Shown piece after piece: positions 9,699 to 19,849 of a stretch of DNA of 64,000 nucleotides. Both the position numbers and the translations under genes were made by a program. The notes under the pieces were generated by a model that saw only the letters and a list, made by a program, of their open reading frames with translations, was not told the origin of the DNA and made no database searches. Origin of the DNA: an uncultured Acetobacteraceae bacterium (lineage in GTDB: Bacteria; Pseudomonadota; Alphaproteobacteria; Acetobacterales; Acetobacteraceae); assembly GCA_937873175.1 (NCBI GenBank), contig CALMVT010000494.1, positions 17,555 to 81,554 of the forward strand, given 5' to 3'. Position 1 is the first letter of the stretch. Each line of letters begins with the position of its first letter.

Positions 9699-11026
9699 GG
9701 CATGCTCCTTTCCGTTGTGCTCGCAGCAAGGCCGGCCTGAGCGGGTGCGCGCCGCGTTGCCCCTCGCCGGAACCGCGCCGGGTCGAACGGCGCCACCGGA
9801 ATTTCGGGCGGCCGGCCGGCAACTAACTGCGCCGCCACGCGCGCCGTCCGGGCGGCGGCGACCAGCCCGATGTGGCCGTGGCCGAACGCATACACCACGT
9901 CCGGCGTGGCATGCGCCCGGCCCAAGCAAGGCAGGCCATCCGGCAGGCTGGGCCGGTGCCCCATCCATACCTTGACCCGGCCGGCCGGCAACGTGCGCGG
10001 CAGGCCGGGGAAGCACCGCAGGAGGTGGTCGCGCAGCACCTCCGCCCGCCGCCAGTCCGGCGCGGCCTCCAGGCCCGCGATCTCCACCTGACCGGCGCAT
10101 CGCAGCCCGCCCTCCGTCATCGTGATCGCCATCTTGCCGTCGGACGGCATCAGCGGCAGCGTCGGGCCGGCTTCCGGATCGCTCAGCACCGCATGGTAGC
10201 CGCGCTCGCTTTGGAGCGGCACGCGATCCCCGGCCGCGGCGGCGAGCGCCTTTGAGTGGACGCCCGCGCTGACAACCGCGGCGTCGCAGGCCAGCGTGCC
10301 GCCGTCGGTTTCCACGCCGCGCAAGCGGCCGCCTTCGATCCTGAACCCGGTCGCGCGCCGCCGCTCCATTACGGCGCCGTCCCGCCGGGCCAGGGCCGCC
10401 ATGGCCGCGACGTATGCGCCGGGGTCGCGGCAATGCCCGGCCTCCTCGATCAGCACGCCGAAACGGTAGCGCCGGTCCAGCGCCGGCTCGCGCTGGCGCA
10501 TCTCGTCCTCGTCCAGCTCAAGCCAGCCTATGCCGACGGAAGCGCGGATGCGGAATGCCATCGCTTCGGCTTCAAAGGTGGCGCGGTCCGGGTAGACGTA
10601 CATCAGGCCCCGCTGCTCGATCAGGTGGCCCACCCCGGCCTCCTCCGCCAGCTTGCGGTGCAGCGCCGGGGCGTCCAGCAGCAACGGCCGCAGGGCCTGG
10701 GCGGCACGGGCCACCCGCGCCTCGGTCCAACCGGCGAGGAGGTAGCGCAGCAGCCAGGGCGTTGCGCGCGGCAGGGCCCGCCACCGGATCGACAGCGGCC
10801 CGAGCGGATCGGCCAGGTAGCGCGGCACCTTGCGCCACGTTCCCGGCCCGGCCGGCGGGATCACCGACATCGTCGAAAGCCAGCACCCGTTGCCGTAGCT
10901 GGCCGCCTGCTCGCCGCCGGGCTCGCCGGGTTCGATCATCGTGACCTGGTGCCCGTCGCGCATCAGTTCGAGCGCGGCTGCCGCCCCCACCGCGCCCGCG
11001 CCGATCACGGCGACATGCCGGCTCAA
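9695..11026 (-). CDS. FAD-dependent D-amino-acid dehydrogenase-like oxidoreductase (DadA/DAO family)
   Basis: MSRHVAVIGAGAVGAAAALELMRDGHQVTMIE; C-terminal GHRPSLPDGLPCLG and FGHGHIGL typical of DadA. Confidence 0.85.
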   Translation of the reverse strand: MSRHVAVIGAGAVGAAAALELMRDGHQVTMIEPGEPGGEQAASYGNGCWLSTMSVIPPAGPGTWRKVPRYLADPLGPLSIRWRALPRATPWLLRYLLAGWTEARVARAAQALRPLLLDAPALHRKLAEEAGVGHLIEQRGLMYVYPDRATFEAEAMAFRIRASVGIGWLELDEDEMRQREPALDRRYRFGVLIEEAGHCRDPGAYVAAMAALARRDGAVMERRRATGFRIEGGRLRGVETDGGTLACDAAVVSAGVHSKALAAAAGDRVPLQSERGYHAVLSDPEAGPTLPLMPSDGKMAITMTEGGLRCAGQVEIAGLEAAPDWRRAEVLRDHLLRCFPGLPRTLPAGRVKVWMGHRPSLPDGLPCLGRAHATPDVVYAFGHGHIGLVAAARTARVAAQLVAGRPPEIPVAPFDPARFRRGATRRAPAQAGLAASTTERSMP

Positions 11027-11038
11027 GCGGCCACCCGC

Positions 11039-12010
11039 CTAGACAACCTGGTTCCGCAAAGCCGCGCCGCCTCGCCAAAGGCGGCCGAGGTTCTCCATCA
11101 GAACCTCGACCACGTTGTCCTCATAGCTGCGCGTTTCGCCGCCGAGGTGGGACGTGATGAACACGCCCGGCGCCGTCCAGAGCGGGGAGGCGGCCGGCAG
11201 CGGCTCCTCCGCCACGACGTCCAGGGCCGCACCCGCGATCCCGCCGGACTGCAGCGCCGCGATCAGGTCGCCTTCCACCACGCAGCCGCCCCGCGCCACG
11301 TTGACCAGATAGGCCGACGGCTTCATGCGCCCGAACGCCGCGGCGTCCATGAGGCCCGTCGTGTCCGCGGTGAGCGGGCAGGCGAGCGCCGCGAAGTCCG
11401 CCCTGGGCAGCAGCGCCGGCAGATCCGCGAAGTTGTGCACGGCGTCCGCCCCCTCGGCGCCCTTCGCCGGGTCTTGCCGGACGCCGATCACGGTCATCTC
11501 GAAGGCTTTCGCAAGCCGCGCCAGGCGCCCGCCGATGCCCCCGAGGCCGACCACCAGCAGGGTCTTGCCGGTCAGCTCGTCTTCCCGGTCGGCGGGGTTG
11601 CCCGCCATGGGGCGCCAATGCCGGCGCTTTTGGTTGTCCCATGCTTCCGGCAAGCGCCGGGCCAGGGCCAGGATCAACGCCATCGCGTGGTGCGCCACGG
11701 CCCGGGCGTTCACGCCTCGCGCGCTTGCCAGGCGGACGCCCTTTGCGCGCAGCGCCGCCTGGTCGAACTGGTCCACGCCCGCGCTGACCGACTGGATGAA
11801 TGTCAGCCTCGGTGCGCCAGCGAGCAGGTCGTTGCGCCACAGGTTCGACACCACCACGACATCCGCTTCCGCCACGCGCTGCTTGAAATCGGCGGCGTTG
11901 CGGACCTCGACGACATGCAAGCCGGGGTGCGCGGCATCCAAGCGCGACTTGAGCTGATAAGCCGGGTGGGCGATGCAGATCGTGAGATGTTCCCGGGCCG
12001 GCAGCATCAA
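11039..12010 (-). CDS. D-2-hydroxyacid dehydrogenase (NAD(P)-dependent)
   Basis: GLGGIGGRLARLAKAFEMTVIGV, VNVARGGCVVEGDLIAAL, catalytic SHLGGET. Confidence 0.87.
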   Translation of the reverse strand: MMLPAREHLTICIAHPAYQLKSRLDAAHPGLHVVEVRNAADFKQRVAEADVVVVSNLWRNDLLAGAPRLTFIQSVSAGVDQFDQAALRAKGVRLASARGVNARAVAHHAMALILALARRLPEAWDNQKRRHWRPMAGNPADREDELTGKTLLVVGLGGIGGRLARLAKAFEMTVIGVRQDPAKGAEGADAVHNFADLPALLPRADFAALACPLTADTTGLMDAAAFGRMKPSAYLVNVARGGCVVEGDLIAALQSGGIAGAALDVVAEEPLPAASPLWTAPGVFITSHLGGETRSYEDNVVEVLMENLGRLWRGGAALRNQVV

Positions 12011-12213
12011 CCGTCACTCCTGCTGACCTGAACCTGCCCTGTGGGATGATGGGCCTTTGATCGTTGGAGAAATCTGCACAACCGACCGGCTTGCCGCATT
12101 CCACCGCCCCGCCCTATCCCAAAGGATTACAGGATGAGGCTGGGCCATAGAGACCGATGGCGCAAGCAGGAACAGGCGGTGCGCCGCGCCTTCAAGGCAG
12201 CCAAAGGGCTTTG

Positions 12214-14571
12214 TCAGCCTGGGACCGCAATCCTTGGGGACACAGTCCTGAGCAGGAGCCCAAGCTCGTGCGGCGCCTGCGGCCGGGCGAGCAGGAAACC
12301 CTGCGCCGCGTCACAGCCCACCTGGCGCAGGAACGCAAGCTGCGCATCATGTTCCACCCCCTCCGCCACCACCCGCTTGCCGAGCGCGTGGCCGAGGCTC
12401 ACCATGGCCTGCACCACCGCCTCGTCCTCCGGATCGCAGCCGATCTCCTGCACAAAGGAGCGGTCGATCTTGATCTTCGCCACCGGCAGGCGCCGGAGGG
12501 AAGCGAGCGAGCTGTAGCCCGTCCCGAAGTCATCCAGCGCCAAGCGGATGCCGCGCGCTGCGAGGCCGAGCAAGGCCCGGTCAATCGTGCCCTCGGAGCG
12601 TTCCATGAACAGGCTCTCCGTGATCTCCAGCTCAAGCCCGCGCGGGTCGAGGCCGCTTGCGCGCAGGGCGTCGTCGATCTCCTGCAGGAAGCCGTCGTGG
12701 CGCAGTTGCGCAGGCGACAGGTTGACCATCATCACGAGTTGGAGGCCCTCGTCCTGCCAGGCCCTCGCCTGCCGGCACGCCTCGCCCAGCACCCAGGCGC
12801 CGAGCGGGCGGATCAGGCCGCTCGCCTCGGCCACGGGGATGAACTCGCCCGGCAGCACCAGCCTGCGCTCCGGGTGACGCCAGCGCACCAGCGCTTCCAC
12901 GCTGTCCACGCGGCCGGTCCTGAGATCGACCTGCGGCTGGTAGTGCAGAACGAACTCTCCCTTGTCGAGCGCGGCGCGCAGCTCGCGCTCAAGCCGTCCC
13001 CGCGCCTGCACCTCGGTGTCCATGGACGGCGCAAAGGCGCTGAACCGGCCACGGCCGTCCTGCTTGGCCTTGTAAAGCGCCAGGTCGGCTTTCCTGATCA
13101 ACTCGTCGGCCTGGTCAGCCTCTCCCTCCGACAGCGCAATCCCGACGCTGGCCGAGACGTGCACCTCCTGCCCCGCCAACACGAATGGCCCGGCGAGCGT
13201 GTCGATCAAACGTTGCGCCAGCGCCGCCTCTCCGCTTCCCGCCAGGCCGGGCTGCACGACGGCGAACTCGTCCCCGCCAAGGCGGGCCAGCGTGTCGCCG
13301 GGACGCAGCGCCTTTCTGAACCGCTCGGCGGCCGCGCGCAGCAACCCGTCGCCTGCCGGGTGGCCCAGCGTGTCGTTGATGTTCTTGAAATGATCGAGAT
13401 CGAGCAGCAGCAGGCCGAGGCGCGAGCCGCTGGCATGCGCAAGCCCGAGCGCCTGCTGCAGCCGCTCGTGAAGCAGGACCCGGTTGGGCAGGCCCGTCAA
13501 CTGGTCGTGGTGGGCCAGGTGCCTGACCCGTTCTTCGGCCCGCTTGCGTTCCGTGATGTCCATGGCGGCGCCAACCGCGCCGGTGGGTTTGCCCCCGGCG
13601 TCCCGCACCGTCGCGGCGCTGATCAGCATGTCGAGGAAGGCTCCGTTGTCGAACACCACCCGGAGTTCCTCGCCCTGCACCGTTTCGCCGCGCGCAGCCC
13701 GCCGCAGGGGCAGGTCCTCGGCCGGCACCTCCTTGTTTTCCCTGAGCACCCGGATGTGCCCCGGCCAGTCCTTCTCCGGTGCTGGGAGCGCCCCTGCGGC
13801 TTTCGGCTGGAGGCGCAGCATCTCAGCCGCGCAGCGGCTGCTTGTGATCCGCCGGGCGTCCGGGTCATGCGCGAGCCAAACGGCCACCGGCACTGTCTGC
13901 ATCACCGCATCCAGCTCCGCGCCCCGGCGCTCGACCAGCCGCTGGAGGCCGTGTTGCGCCCGTTGCAGGTCCGCGACGAGATCCGCGTTCTCAAGGTGCA
14001 GCTTCGCCGACCGCCGAAGCGAGCGATGCACCTGGTAGGCCACCGCCGACAGGCCAACCGCATAGGCCAGGATCGTGAGCGCCATCGTCTGCGCGGCGGG
14101 GTCTCCGGTGAGGGCGAGGCGCACCGTGTCCGGCAGGATCGCCGGGACGACAAAGGCGTAGAGGACCTTCAGGTCACCCGCGAGGTTCGCCACCGCGCCC
14201 GCCACCATGCCGGCGAGGAAGAAGGGCACGAGCATCTGCTGCGCCGGGGAACCAAGGCCGTCGAACAACGGACCAACCACGCCCCAGCCGACGCCGGTCG
14301 CCCCTGAGCTTGCGATGAGCCATGCGGCGGAGTCACGTGGCGACCCACCCCTCGCGTGCCGCCACCAGCAGAGCAGGCGGACGACCTGCGAAAACAGCAT
14401 GTAGCCGAGCCAGGCGGCGAGCGCCGGCGTCGGCGCGGCATCGGCGATGCCGGAAGCGAACAGGAATGCCGTGACGACGTTGATCAAAGCGAGGAGCGGC
14501 TGCCGAGGCAGAAGCTCGGCCAGCAGTTCATTCCGAAGGGAATGGCGGTCATGATTGTTCTTGGCCAGCAT
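12214..14571 (-). CDS. Membrane-anchored PAS-GGDEF-EAL cyclic-di-GMP turnover protein
   Basis: Intact GGDEF (RLGGDEFAVV) and EAL (ALVRWRHP, ELEITESL, LDDFGTGYSS) motifs; N-terminal TM segments; start at MLAKNN or upstream 14694. Confidence 0.9.
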   Translation of the reverse strand: MLAKNNHDRHSLRNELLAELLPRQPLLALINVVTAFLFASGIADAAPTPALAAWLGYMLFSQVVRLLCWWRHARGGSPRDSAAWLIASSGATGVGWGVVGPLFDGLGSPAQQMLVPFFLAGMVAGAVANLAGDLKVLYAFVVPAILPDTVRLALTGDPAAQTMALTILAYAVGLSAVAYQVHRSLRRSAKLHLENADLVADLQRAQHGLQRLVERRGAELDAVMQTVPVAVWLAHDPDARRITSSRCAAEMLRLQPKAAGALPAPEKDWPGHIRVLRENKEVPAEDLPLRRAARGETVQGEELRVVFDNGAFLDMLISAATVRDAGGKPTGAVGAAMDITERKRAEERVRHLAHHDQLTGLPNRVLLHERLQQALGLAHASGSRLGLLLLDLDHFKNINDTLGHPAGDGLLRAAAERFRKALRPGDTLARLGGDEFAVVQPGLAGSGEAALAQRLIDTLAGPFVLAGQEVHVSASVGIALSEGEADQADELIRKADLALYKAKQDGRGRFSAFAPSMDTEVQARGRLERELRAALDKGEFVLHYQPQVDLRTGRVDSVEALVRWRHPERRLVLPGEFIPVAEASGLIRPLGAWVLGEACRQARAWQDEGLQLVMMVNLSPAQLRHDGFLQEIDDALRASGLDPRGLELEITESLFMERSEGTIDRALLGLAARGIRLALDDFGTGYSSLASLRRLPVAKIKIDRSFVQEIGCDPEDEAVVQAMVSLGHALGKRVVAEGVEHDAQLAFLRQVGCDAAQGFLLARPQAPHELGLLLRTVSPRIAVPG

Positions 14572-14907
14572 CGGCGCCCTTCTTACTCGCTGAACCGAAG
14601 CAGCCGGAGCGACGCCGGCCCAATCATGGCCTGATGAAATATCAGCAGTTGAAAGATGATCCTGACCAACCCCTAAAAAGTCAGGAACTTGCATTTCAGC
14701 TCGACTAAAAGTTGTATGTCACTTGCTTGTTCCCTGACAAGGGCCAATGCTTCTCGGATCTGCCAACCGCTGCGCGTGTGCCTTCGCGGGTAGGCGTGCA
14801 TTAAAACCATGCCGCTGCCCGAAGGGGCCAGGCGGCCGGCGCCGGTTGCCTTGCGTGACCTGCCAGGCCACTGTTCAAGCCGCCATGCCTGCGCGGAGGG
14901 ACAGCGC

Positions 14908-15924
14908 GTGACCGTGATCCACTCTCCATCCGCCGACATCCTGCTCGGGCTGCGCGCGATGGGCTTGCTGCCGGACAGCGCGGCCGTGGCGGGCGAACCG
15001 CTCGCGGGCGGCGTGTCCTCCGACATCTGGCGGGTGGAACTGCCGAGCCGCGGCGCTGTTTGCATCAAGCGCGCCTTGCCGAAACTGAAGGTGGCGGCGG
15101 ACTGGGAAGCGCCCGTCGCGCGCAATCTCTACGAGGCACGCTGGATGCGCCAGGCCAACGCGGCCGTGCCAGGCTCCGCGCCGGCGCTGCTCGGCCAGGA
15201 CGAGGCCACGGGCACGCTGGCGATGGAGTGGCTGCCGCCGGAGCGGCACGCGCTTTGGAAAACCCGGCTGCGCGACGGCCATGCCGACCCGGCCTTCGCG
15301 ACGGAGGTGGCGCGACGCCTGGTCCGCATCCATGCCGCCACCGCCGCCGATCCCGCCCTCGCCGCGTGCTTTCCGACCGACACCATCTTCCACGCCATCC
15401 GGCTGGAGCCGTACCTGCTCGCCACCGCGCGCGCGCATCCGGACCTGGCATCGCCGCTGCAGGAACTGGCGGACACCACGGCGGCGACGCGGCGGGCGCT
15501 GGTGCACGGCGACGTCAGCCCGAAGAACATCCTGGCCGGGGCTGCCGGGCCGGTGTTCCTGGATGCGGAGTGCGCCTGGTGGGGAGATCCCGCCTTTGAC
15601 CTCGCGTTCTGCCTGAACCATCTGCTGCTGAAATGTTTGTGGACGCCCGCGGCACGGGCTGCGTTCCTCGCCTGCTTCGACGCGCTGGCGGCGGCTTACC
15701 TGGCCGGGGTGGATTGGGAGCCGGTTGCTGGGTTGGAACAGCGCGCTGCCCGGTTGCTGCCCGGCCTGTTCCTGGCGCGCGTGGACGGCAAAAGCCCGGT
15801 CGAGTACCTGACTGAGGAGGCAGACAAGGACCGCGTGCGGCGGGTCGCGCGCCCGCTTCTGGCGGTGCCGGTGGATCGCCTGGCCGCCGTGCGCGCTGCC
15901 TGGGCCGAGGAGTTGGAGCAATGA
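14908..15924 (+). CDS. Aminoglycoside phosphotransferase-fold small-molecule kinase
   Basis: Brenner motif LVHGDVSPKNILAG and metal-binding DAE (VFLDAECAWWGDPAFDLAF); likely GTG start; overlaps enolase gene by 4 nt. Confidence 0.82.
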   Translation: MTVIHSPSADILLGLRAMGLLPDSAAVAGEPLAGGVSSDIWRVELPSRGAVCIKRALPKLKVAADWEAPVARNLYEARWMRQANAAVPGSAPALLGQDEATGTLAMEWLPPERHALWKTRLRDGHADPAFATEVARRLVRIHAATAADPALAACFPTDTIFHAIRLEPYLLATARAHPDLASPLQELADTTAATRRALVHGDVSPKNILAGAAGPVFLDAECAWWGDPAFDLAFCLNHLLLKCLWTPAARAAFLACFDALAAAYLAGVDWEPVAGLEQRAARLLPGLFLARVDGKSPVEYLTEEADKDRVRRVARPLLAVPVDRLAAVRAAWAEELEQ

Positions 15925-17210
15925 GCGCCACCGCGATCACGTCTGTGCTTGGCCGCCGCGTTTGGGACAGCCGTGGCCGCCCGACCGTGGAGGCCGAGAT
16001 CGCGCTCGCGGGCGGCGTTTCGGGCCGCGCCATCGCCCCGGCGGGCGCGTCCACCGGGTCGGGGGAGGCCGTGGACCTGCGCGACGGCGGCAGCGCCTTC
16101 GGCGGCTATGACGTGACCCGGGCGGTGGCAGCGATCAGGGACGCGATTGCGCCGGCGCTGCGCGGCATGGACGCGGCGGACCAGGCGGCGCTGGACGCGC
16201 GGCTGATCGCGCTGGACGGCACGGAATCCAAGTCGCGGCTCGGCGCCAACGCCACGCTCGCCGTGTCCATGGCCGCTGCGCACGCCGCCGCGGCGGCTGC
16301 GGGCCAGCCGCTTTACCGCAACCTTGGCGGCGAGGCAGCGACGTTGCTGCCCTTGCCGCAGATCCAGATCTTCGGCGGCGGCGCGCATGCCGGCCGGCGC
16401 GTGGACGTGCAGGATTTCCTGGTGGTGTGCCCGGCCGCGGCCAGCTTCGCCGAAGCGCTGGACTGGACGGCCGAGGTTTACCGCGCCGCCGGGGCGCTGA
16501 TGCGGCAGGCAGGAACGCTGGGAGGCGTGGCCGACGAAGGCGGCTGGTGGCCGGCCTTCCGCACCAACGAGCAGGCGCTTGAAATGCTGGTGCGCGCGAT
16601 CGAGCAGGCCGGCTTTGCGCCGGGCCGGCAGGTGGCCATCGCGCTCGACGTGGCGGCGTCCGAGTTCGGCCGCGGCGGACGCTACCGCTTGGGACTGGAG
16701 GAGCGGGAACTCGACACGACCGGCATGATCGAGTTCCTGATCGGTTGGATCAGGGCCTATCCCATCGTGTCCATCGAGGACCCGCTCGCCGAGGACGACC
16801 CGGAGGGCTTCGCCGCGTTCACCCGCGCCGTGGGCGACCGCGTCCAGGTGGTCGGCGACGACTTCCTGGTCAGCGACGCGGCCCGCGTCCGCGCCGCTGC
16901 CGCGTCCGGCGGCGCCAACACGGTGCTGATCAAGCCCAACCAGCGCGGCACGCTGACGGAAACGCGCGCGGCGTGGGACGCGGCGCGCGAAGTGGGCTAC
17001 GCCGGCATCGTGTCCGCCCGCTCCGGCGAAACCGAGGACGTGACGATCGTGCACCTCGCCGTGGGCTGGGGGGTAGGCCAGCTCAAGGTCGGTTCGTTCG
17101 CGCGGTCGGAGCGCATGGCGAAGTGGAACGAAGCGCTGCGCATCGAGGAAGCGTTGGGCCCCCGCGCGCGCTTCGCCGGTGGCACGGCGCTGGGACGCTC
17201 ACGCCGGTGA
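15921..17210 (+). CDS. Enolase-family protein, divergent paralog
   Basis: Enolase hallmarks SRLGANATLAVS, ADEGG, SIEDPL, VVGDD, LIKPNQRGTLTE, RSGETED, QLKVGSFARSERMAKWNEALRIEE; several substrate-pocket residues altered (see findings). Confidence 0.88.
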   Translation: MSATAITSVLGRRVWDSRGRPTVEAEIALAGGVSGRAIAPAGASTGSGEAVDLRDGGSAFGGYDVTRAVAAIRDAIAPALRGMDAADQAALDARLIALDGTESKSRLGANATLAVSMAAAHAAAAAAGQPLYRNLGGEAATLLPLPQIQIFGGGAHAGRRVDVQDFLVVCPAAASFAEALDWTAEVYRAAGALMRQAGTLGGVADEGGWWPAFRTNEQALEMLVRAIEQAGFAPGRQVAIALDVAASEFGRGGRYRLGLEERELDTTGMIEFLIGWIRAYPIVSIEDPLAEDDPEGFAAFTRAVGDRVQVVGDDFLVSDAARVRAAAASGGANTVLIKPNQRGTLTETRAAWDAAREVGYAGIVSARSGETEDVTIVHLAVGWGVGQLKVGSFARSERMAKWNEALRIEEALGPRARFAGGTALGRSRR

Positions 17211-17270
17211 GGGTGGCATTGCATTACGCGGCGGGACAAGCTTTGACCCGACATCGAACCGGGTGGCGAG

Positions 17271-18221
17271 TCAGGCTGCGGCTCCGAGCGTGATCCGGTC
17301 GATCTCGGCGAGGTCGTCCGCGGCTAGCTTCCCGGCCCCGGCCTTGGCGTTCTCCTCGACCTGCTCCGGCTTGGTCGCCCCCGCGATCACGCTGGCGACG
17401 GGCGCTTGAGCGAGGAGCCAGTTGAACGCGAGTTCCACAGGCTTGCGCCCGCGCGCTTCGGCGAAGTCGATCAGCTGCTCCGACAGATTCCAGTTCTTCT
17501 CGGTGAGGTAGCGGTCGGCCAGCCGCTGCGTCTTGGTCAGCCGCGCTTCCTCAGGCAGCGGCATGTTGCGCCGGTACTTGCCGGTGAGCAGCCCGCTGGC
17601 GAGCGGGAAATACGGCAGCAGGCCAAGCCCGTAGGCGCGCATCGCGGGCAGCAGGTCGCGCTCGGCCTCGCGCACGACCAGCGAATACTCGTCCTGGCAG
17701 GACACGAAGCCGGACAGGTTCAGCATTTTCGCGGTCCATTGCGCCTCGACCACCTGCCACGCCGGCAGGTTGGAGCAGCCGTAGTAGCGGATCTTGCCCG
17801 CTCGCGACAGGTCATCGAGCGCGCGCAGCGTTTCCTCGATCGGCGTGCGCGGATCGGGGAAGTGCAGTTGGTACAGGTCGATCCAGTCGGTCTTCAAGCG
17901 CCGCAGGCTCGCCTCAACCGCGGCGAAGACATGGCGGCGCGAGGCGCCCTCGCGTTCCCCCGTGTCGTCCATCGGCATGCCGAACTTGGTCGCCAGCACA
18001 ATGCGCTTCCGCGCGTCGCCGAGCACCTGCCCCATGCAGGTTTCCGACCCGCCGCGCTCCCCGTAAACGTCCGCGGTGTCGAACAGCGTGATGCCGACAT
18101 CAAGCGCCTTGTGGATGACCCGGCGCGTTGCTTCAAGGTCGATGCGCCCGCCGAAGTTGTTGCAACCGAGACCGATCGCCGAAACACGCAGGCCGGACCG
18201 GCCGAGGTTGCGCAGCTCCAT
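17271..18221 (-). CDS. Aldo/keto reductase
   Basis: MELRNLGRSGLRVSAIGLGCNNFGGR; LFDTADVYGERGGSE; KTDWIDLYQLHFPD. Confidence 0.92.
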   Translation of the reverse strand: MELRNLGRSGLRVSAIGLGCNNFGGRIDLEATRRVIHKALDVGITLFDTADVYGERGGSETCMGQVLGDARKRIVLATKFGMPMDDTGEREGASRRHVFAAVEASLRRLKTDWIDLYQLHFPDPRTPIEETLRALDDLSRAGKIRYYGCSNLPAWQVVEAQWTAKMLNLSGFVSCQDEYSLVVREAERDLLPAMRAYGLGLLPYFPLASGLLTGKYRRNMPLPEEARLTKTQRLADRYLTEKNWNLSEQLIDFAEARGRKPVELAFNWLLAQAPVASVIAGATKPEQVEENAKAGAGKLAADDLAEIDRITLGAAA

Positions 18222-18352
18222 GGAACCCTCCGAATGGTCGATGCCGACCGGAGTGTCGCCGCCCCGGCGCCGTTTGTCACCCGTGCGGCTCCGATTCTCC
18301 GCTCACTTGGGGAGCGTCGCCGTCAGGAACGCCATCACGCCCGCCTGCCCCG

Positions 18353-19714
18353 CTAGGCCACGATTACCGGGCGGGCGCCGGTGCGGGACACGCTGACCAC
18401 CGCGCCCACCGCGGCGAAGCCGGCCGCCACGTATAGGCAGGTTCCGGCGCCCTGGCTGCCGCGAAGCCCGAAGATCAGCGCCACGATGGCGGAGCCGAGC
18501 GACCACCCAACCGTGCGGGCAACGGCGACCATGCCGCTCGCGGCGCCGCTGCGCTCGGGCGGGCCGGCGGTCATCAGCGTGAGGTTGTTGGGCGTTTGGT
18601 AGAAGCCGAAGCCGATGCCGCAGATGCCCATGCGCCACGCCACGTCCCAATCGGCCGGAACGGCCGGCATGGTGGCGAGCAGCAGCAGGCCGCAGGTGAG
18701 CGCGGCCAGCCCGATGCTGCCGAGCAGCGCCGCCGGGTGCCGGGCGGAGAGATGGCCGGCGACGGGCGCCGCAACCGCGACCAGCAAGGGCCAGGGCGTC
18801 ACCAGCAGGCCGGTCGCGACGGCGCTGCGGTGCATGACCGCCTGGAACAGGAAGGGCAGCGACACGTAGGCCAGGATCTGCGCCGCATAGGAGCAAACGG
18901 AGGTTCCCATCGAAAGCGCAAACAAGCGGATGCGCAGCAGGTCCAGCGGCAGCATGGGGGCGGGCTGCCGCGACTGCTGCCACACGAGCAGCCCGGCAAA
19001 CGCCAGCCCGGCGGCCAGCTCCGCTCCGGCAAGCCCGCGCGCGTCGCCGCCCAGCCCGTCCACCCCGGTGACGACAAGCCCGAAGGCCGCGGCGTTGAGC
19101 AGCGCCCCCCACCAGTCGAACGCGCGGAAACGCCGCCGCGCCCGCGGTGCGACGGACAGGAACAGCGGGACCGCGACCAGGCCGATCGGCACATTCACCA
19201 GGAACAGCCAGGGCCAACGCGCAAACGAAAGGATCAGGGCCGCCAAGGTCGGGCCGAGCGCGGCCGAAAGCGCAACCGCGAGCGCAATCGCCGCGAACCC
19301 CCGGCCAAGCTGCGCCTGCGGGTAGATTGCCCGCACCAGCGCCCCGCCGAGCGCCGCCATGCAGGCCCCGCCCACACCCTGCATGAGCCGCGACAGCACC
19401 AGGATTGGCAAGGTCGGCGACAGGGCGCATGCCAGCGAGGCGAGGGTGAACAGCGCCAGGCCGCATCCGTAAACCCGCTTCAAGCCCCAGCTTTCTCCCA
19501 ACGTCGCCGCCGGCAGCAGGCAAACGGTGACGGCAAGCTGGTAGCTGTTGACGACCCAGACCGTGGCGGCATCGGTGGCGCCCAGATCCCGCGCGATGGT
19601 CGGAAGGGCGATGTTGGCGATGGCGCTGTCCAGCCCCGCGAGCACCACGCCCAGCAGCGCGCACGCCATCGCCCAGCGCCGCCGTGGGGCCGGCAGGCCG
19701 TCGGTCTCATCCAT
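18353..19714 (-). CDS. MFS transporter, DHA2/EmrB-QacA type
   Basis: MDETDGLPAPRRRWAMACALLGVVLAGLDSAIANIALPTIARDLGA; multi-TM; start inside the longer ORF 18353..20581. Confidence 0.85.
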   Translation of the reverse strand: MDETDGLPAPRRRWAMACALLGVVLAGLDSAIANIALPTIARDLGATDAATVWVVNSYQLAVTVCLLPAATLGESWGLKRVYGCGLALFTLASLACALSPTLPILVLSRLMQGVGGACMAALGGALVRAIYPQAQLGRGFAAIALAVALSAALGPTLAALILSFARWPWLFLVNVPIGLVAVPLFLSVAPRARRRFRAFDWWGALLNAAAFGLVVTGVDGLGGDARGLAGAELAAGLAFAGLLVWQQSRQPAPMLPLDLLRIRLFALSMGTSVCSYAAQILAYVSLPFLFQAVMHRSAVATGLLVTPWPLLVAVAAPVAGHLSARHPAALLGSIGLAALTCGLLLLATMPAVPADWDVAWRMGICGIGFGFYQTPNNLTLMTAGPPERSGAASGMVAVARTVGWSLGSAIVALIFGLRGSQGAGTCLYVAAGFAAVGAVVSVSRTGARPVIVA

Positions 19715-19849
19715 CCTGCGTTCCTTGACGGCTGCGGGCGAACATTGGAGCAGCCATTTCGTCCGAAAGATAGCGCACCCTGACTGCCCCGGCCTCCCAT
19801 GTGCACAACGCGGCTGTCTCGCTGGCCCAAGCTGTGAGATGCTGCGGCC

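Noticed and set aside
10256-12031. 591-aa ORF opposite the DadA-like and hydroxyacid dehydrogenase genes
   Set aside because: No domain-like sequence; antisense frame.
12157-14307. 716-aa ORF opposite the GGDEF-EAL gene
   Set aside because: Antisense artefact of high GC; the opposite strand has intact GGDEF and EAL motifs.
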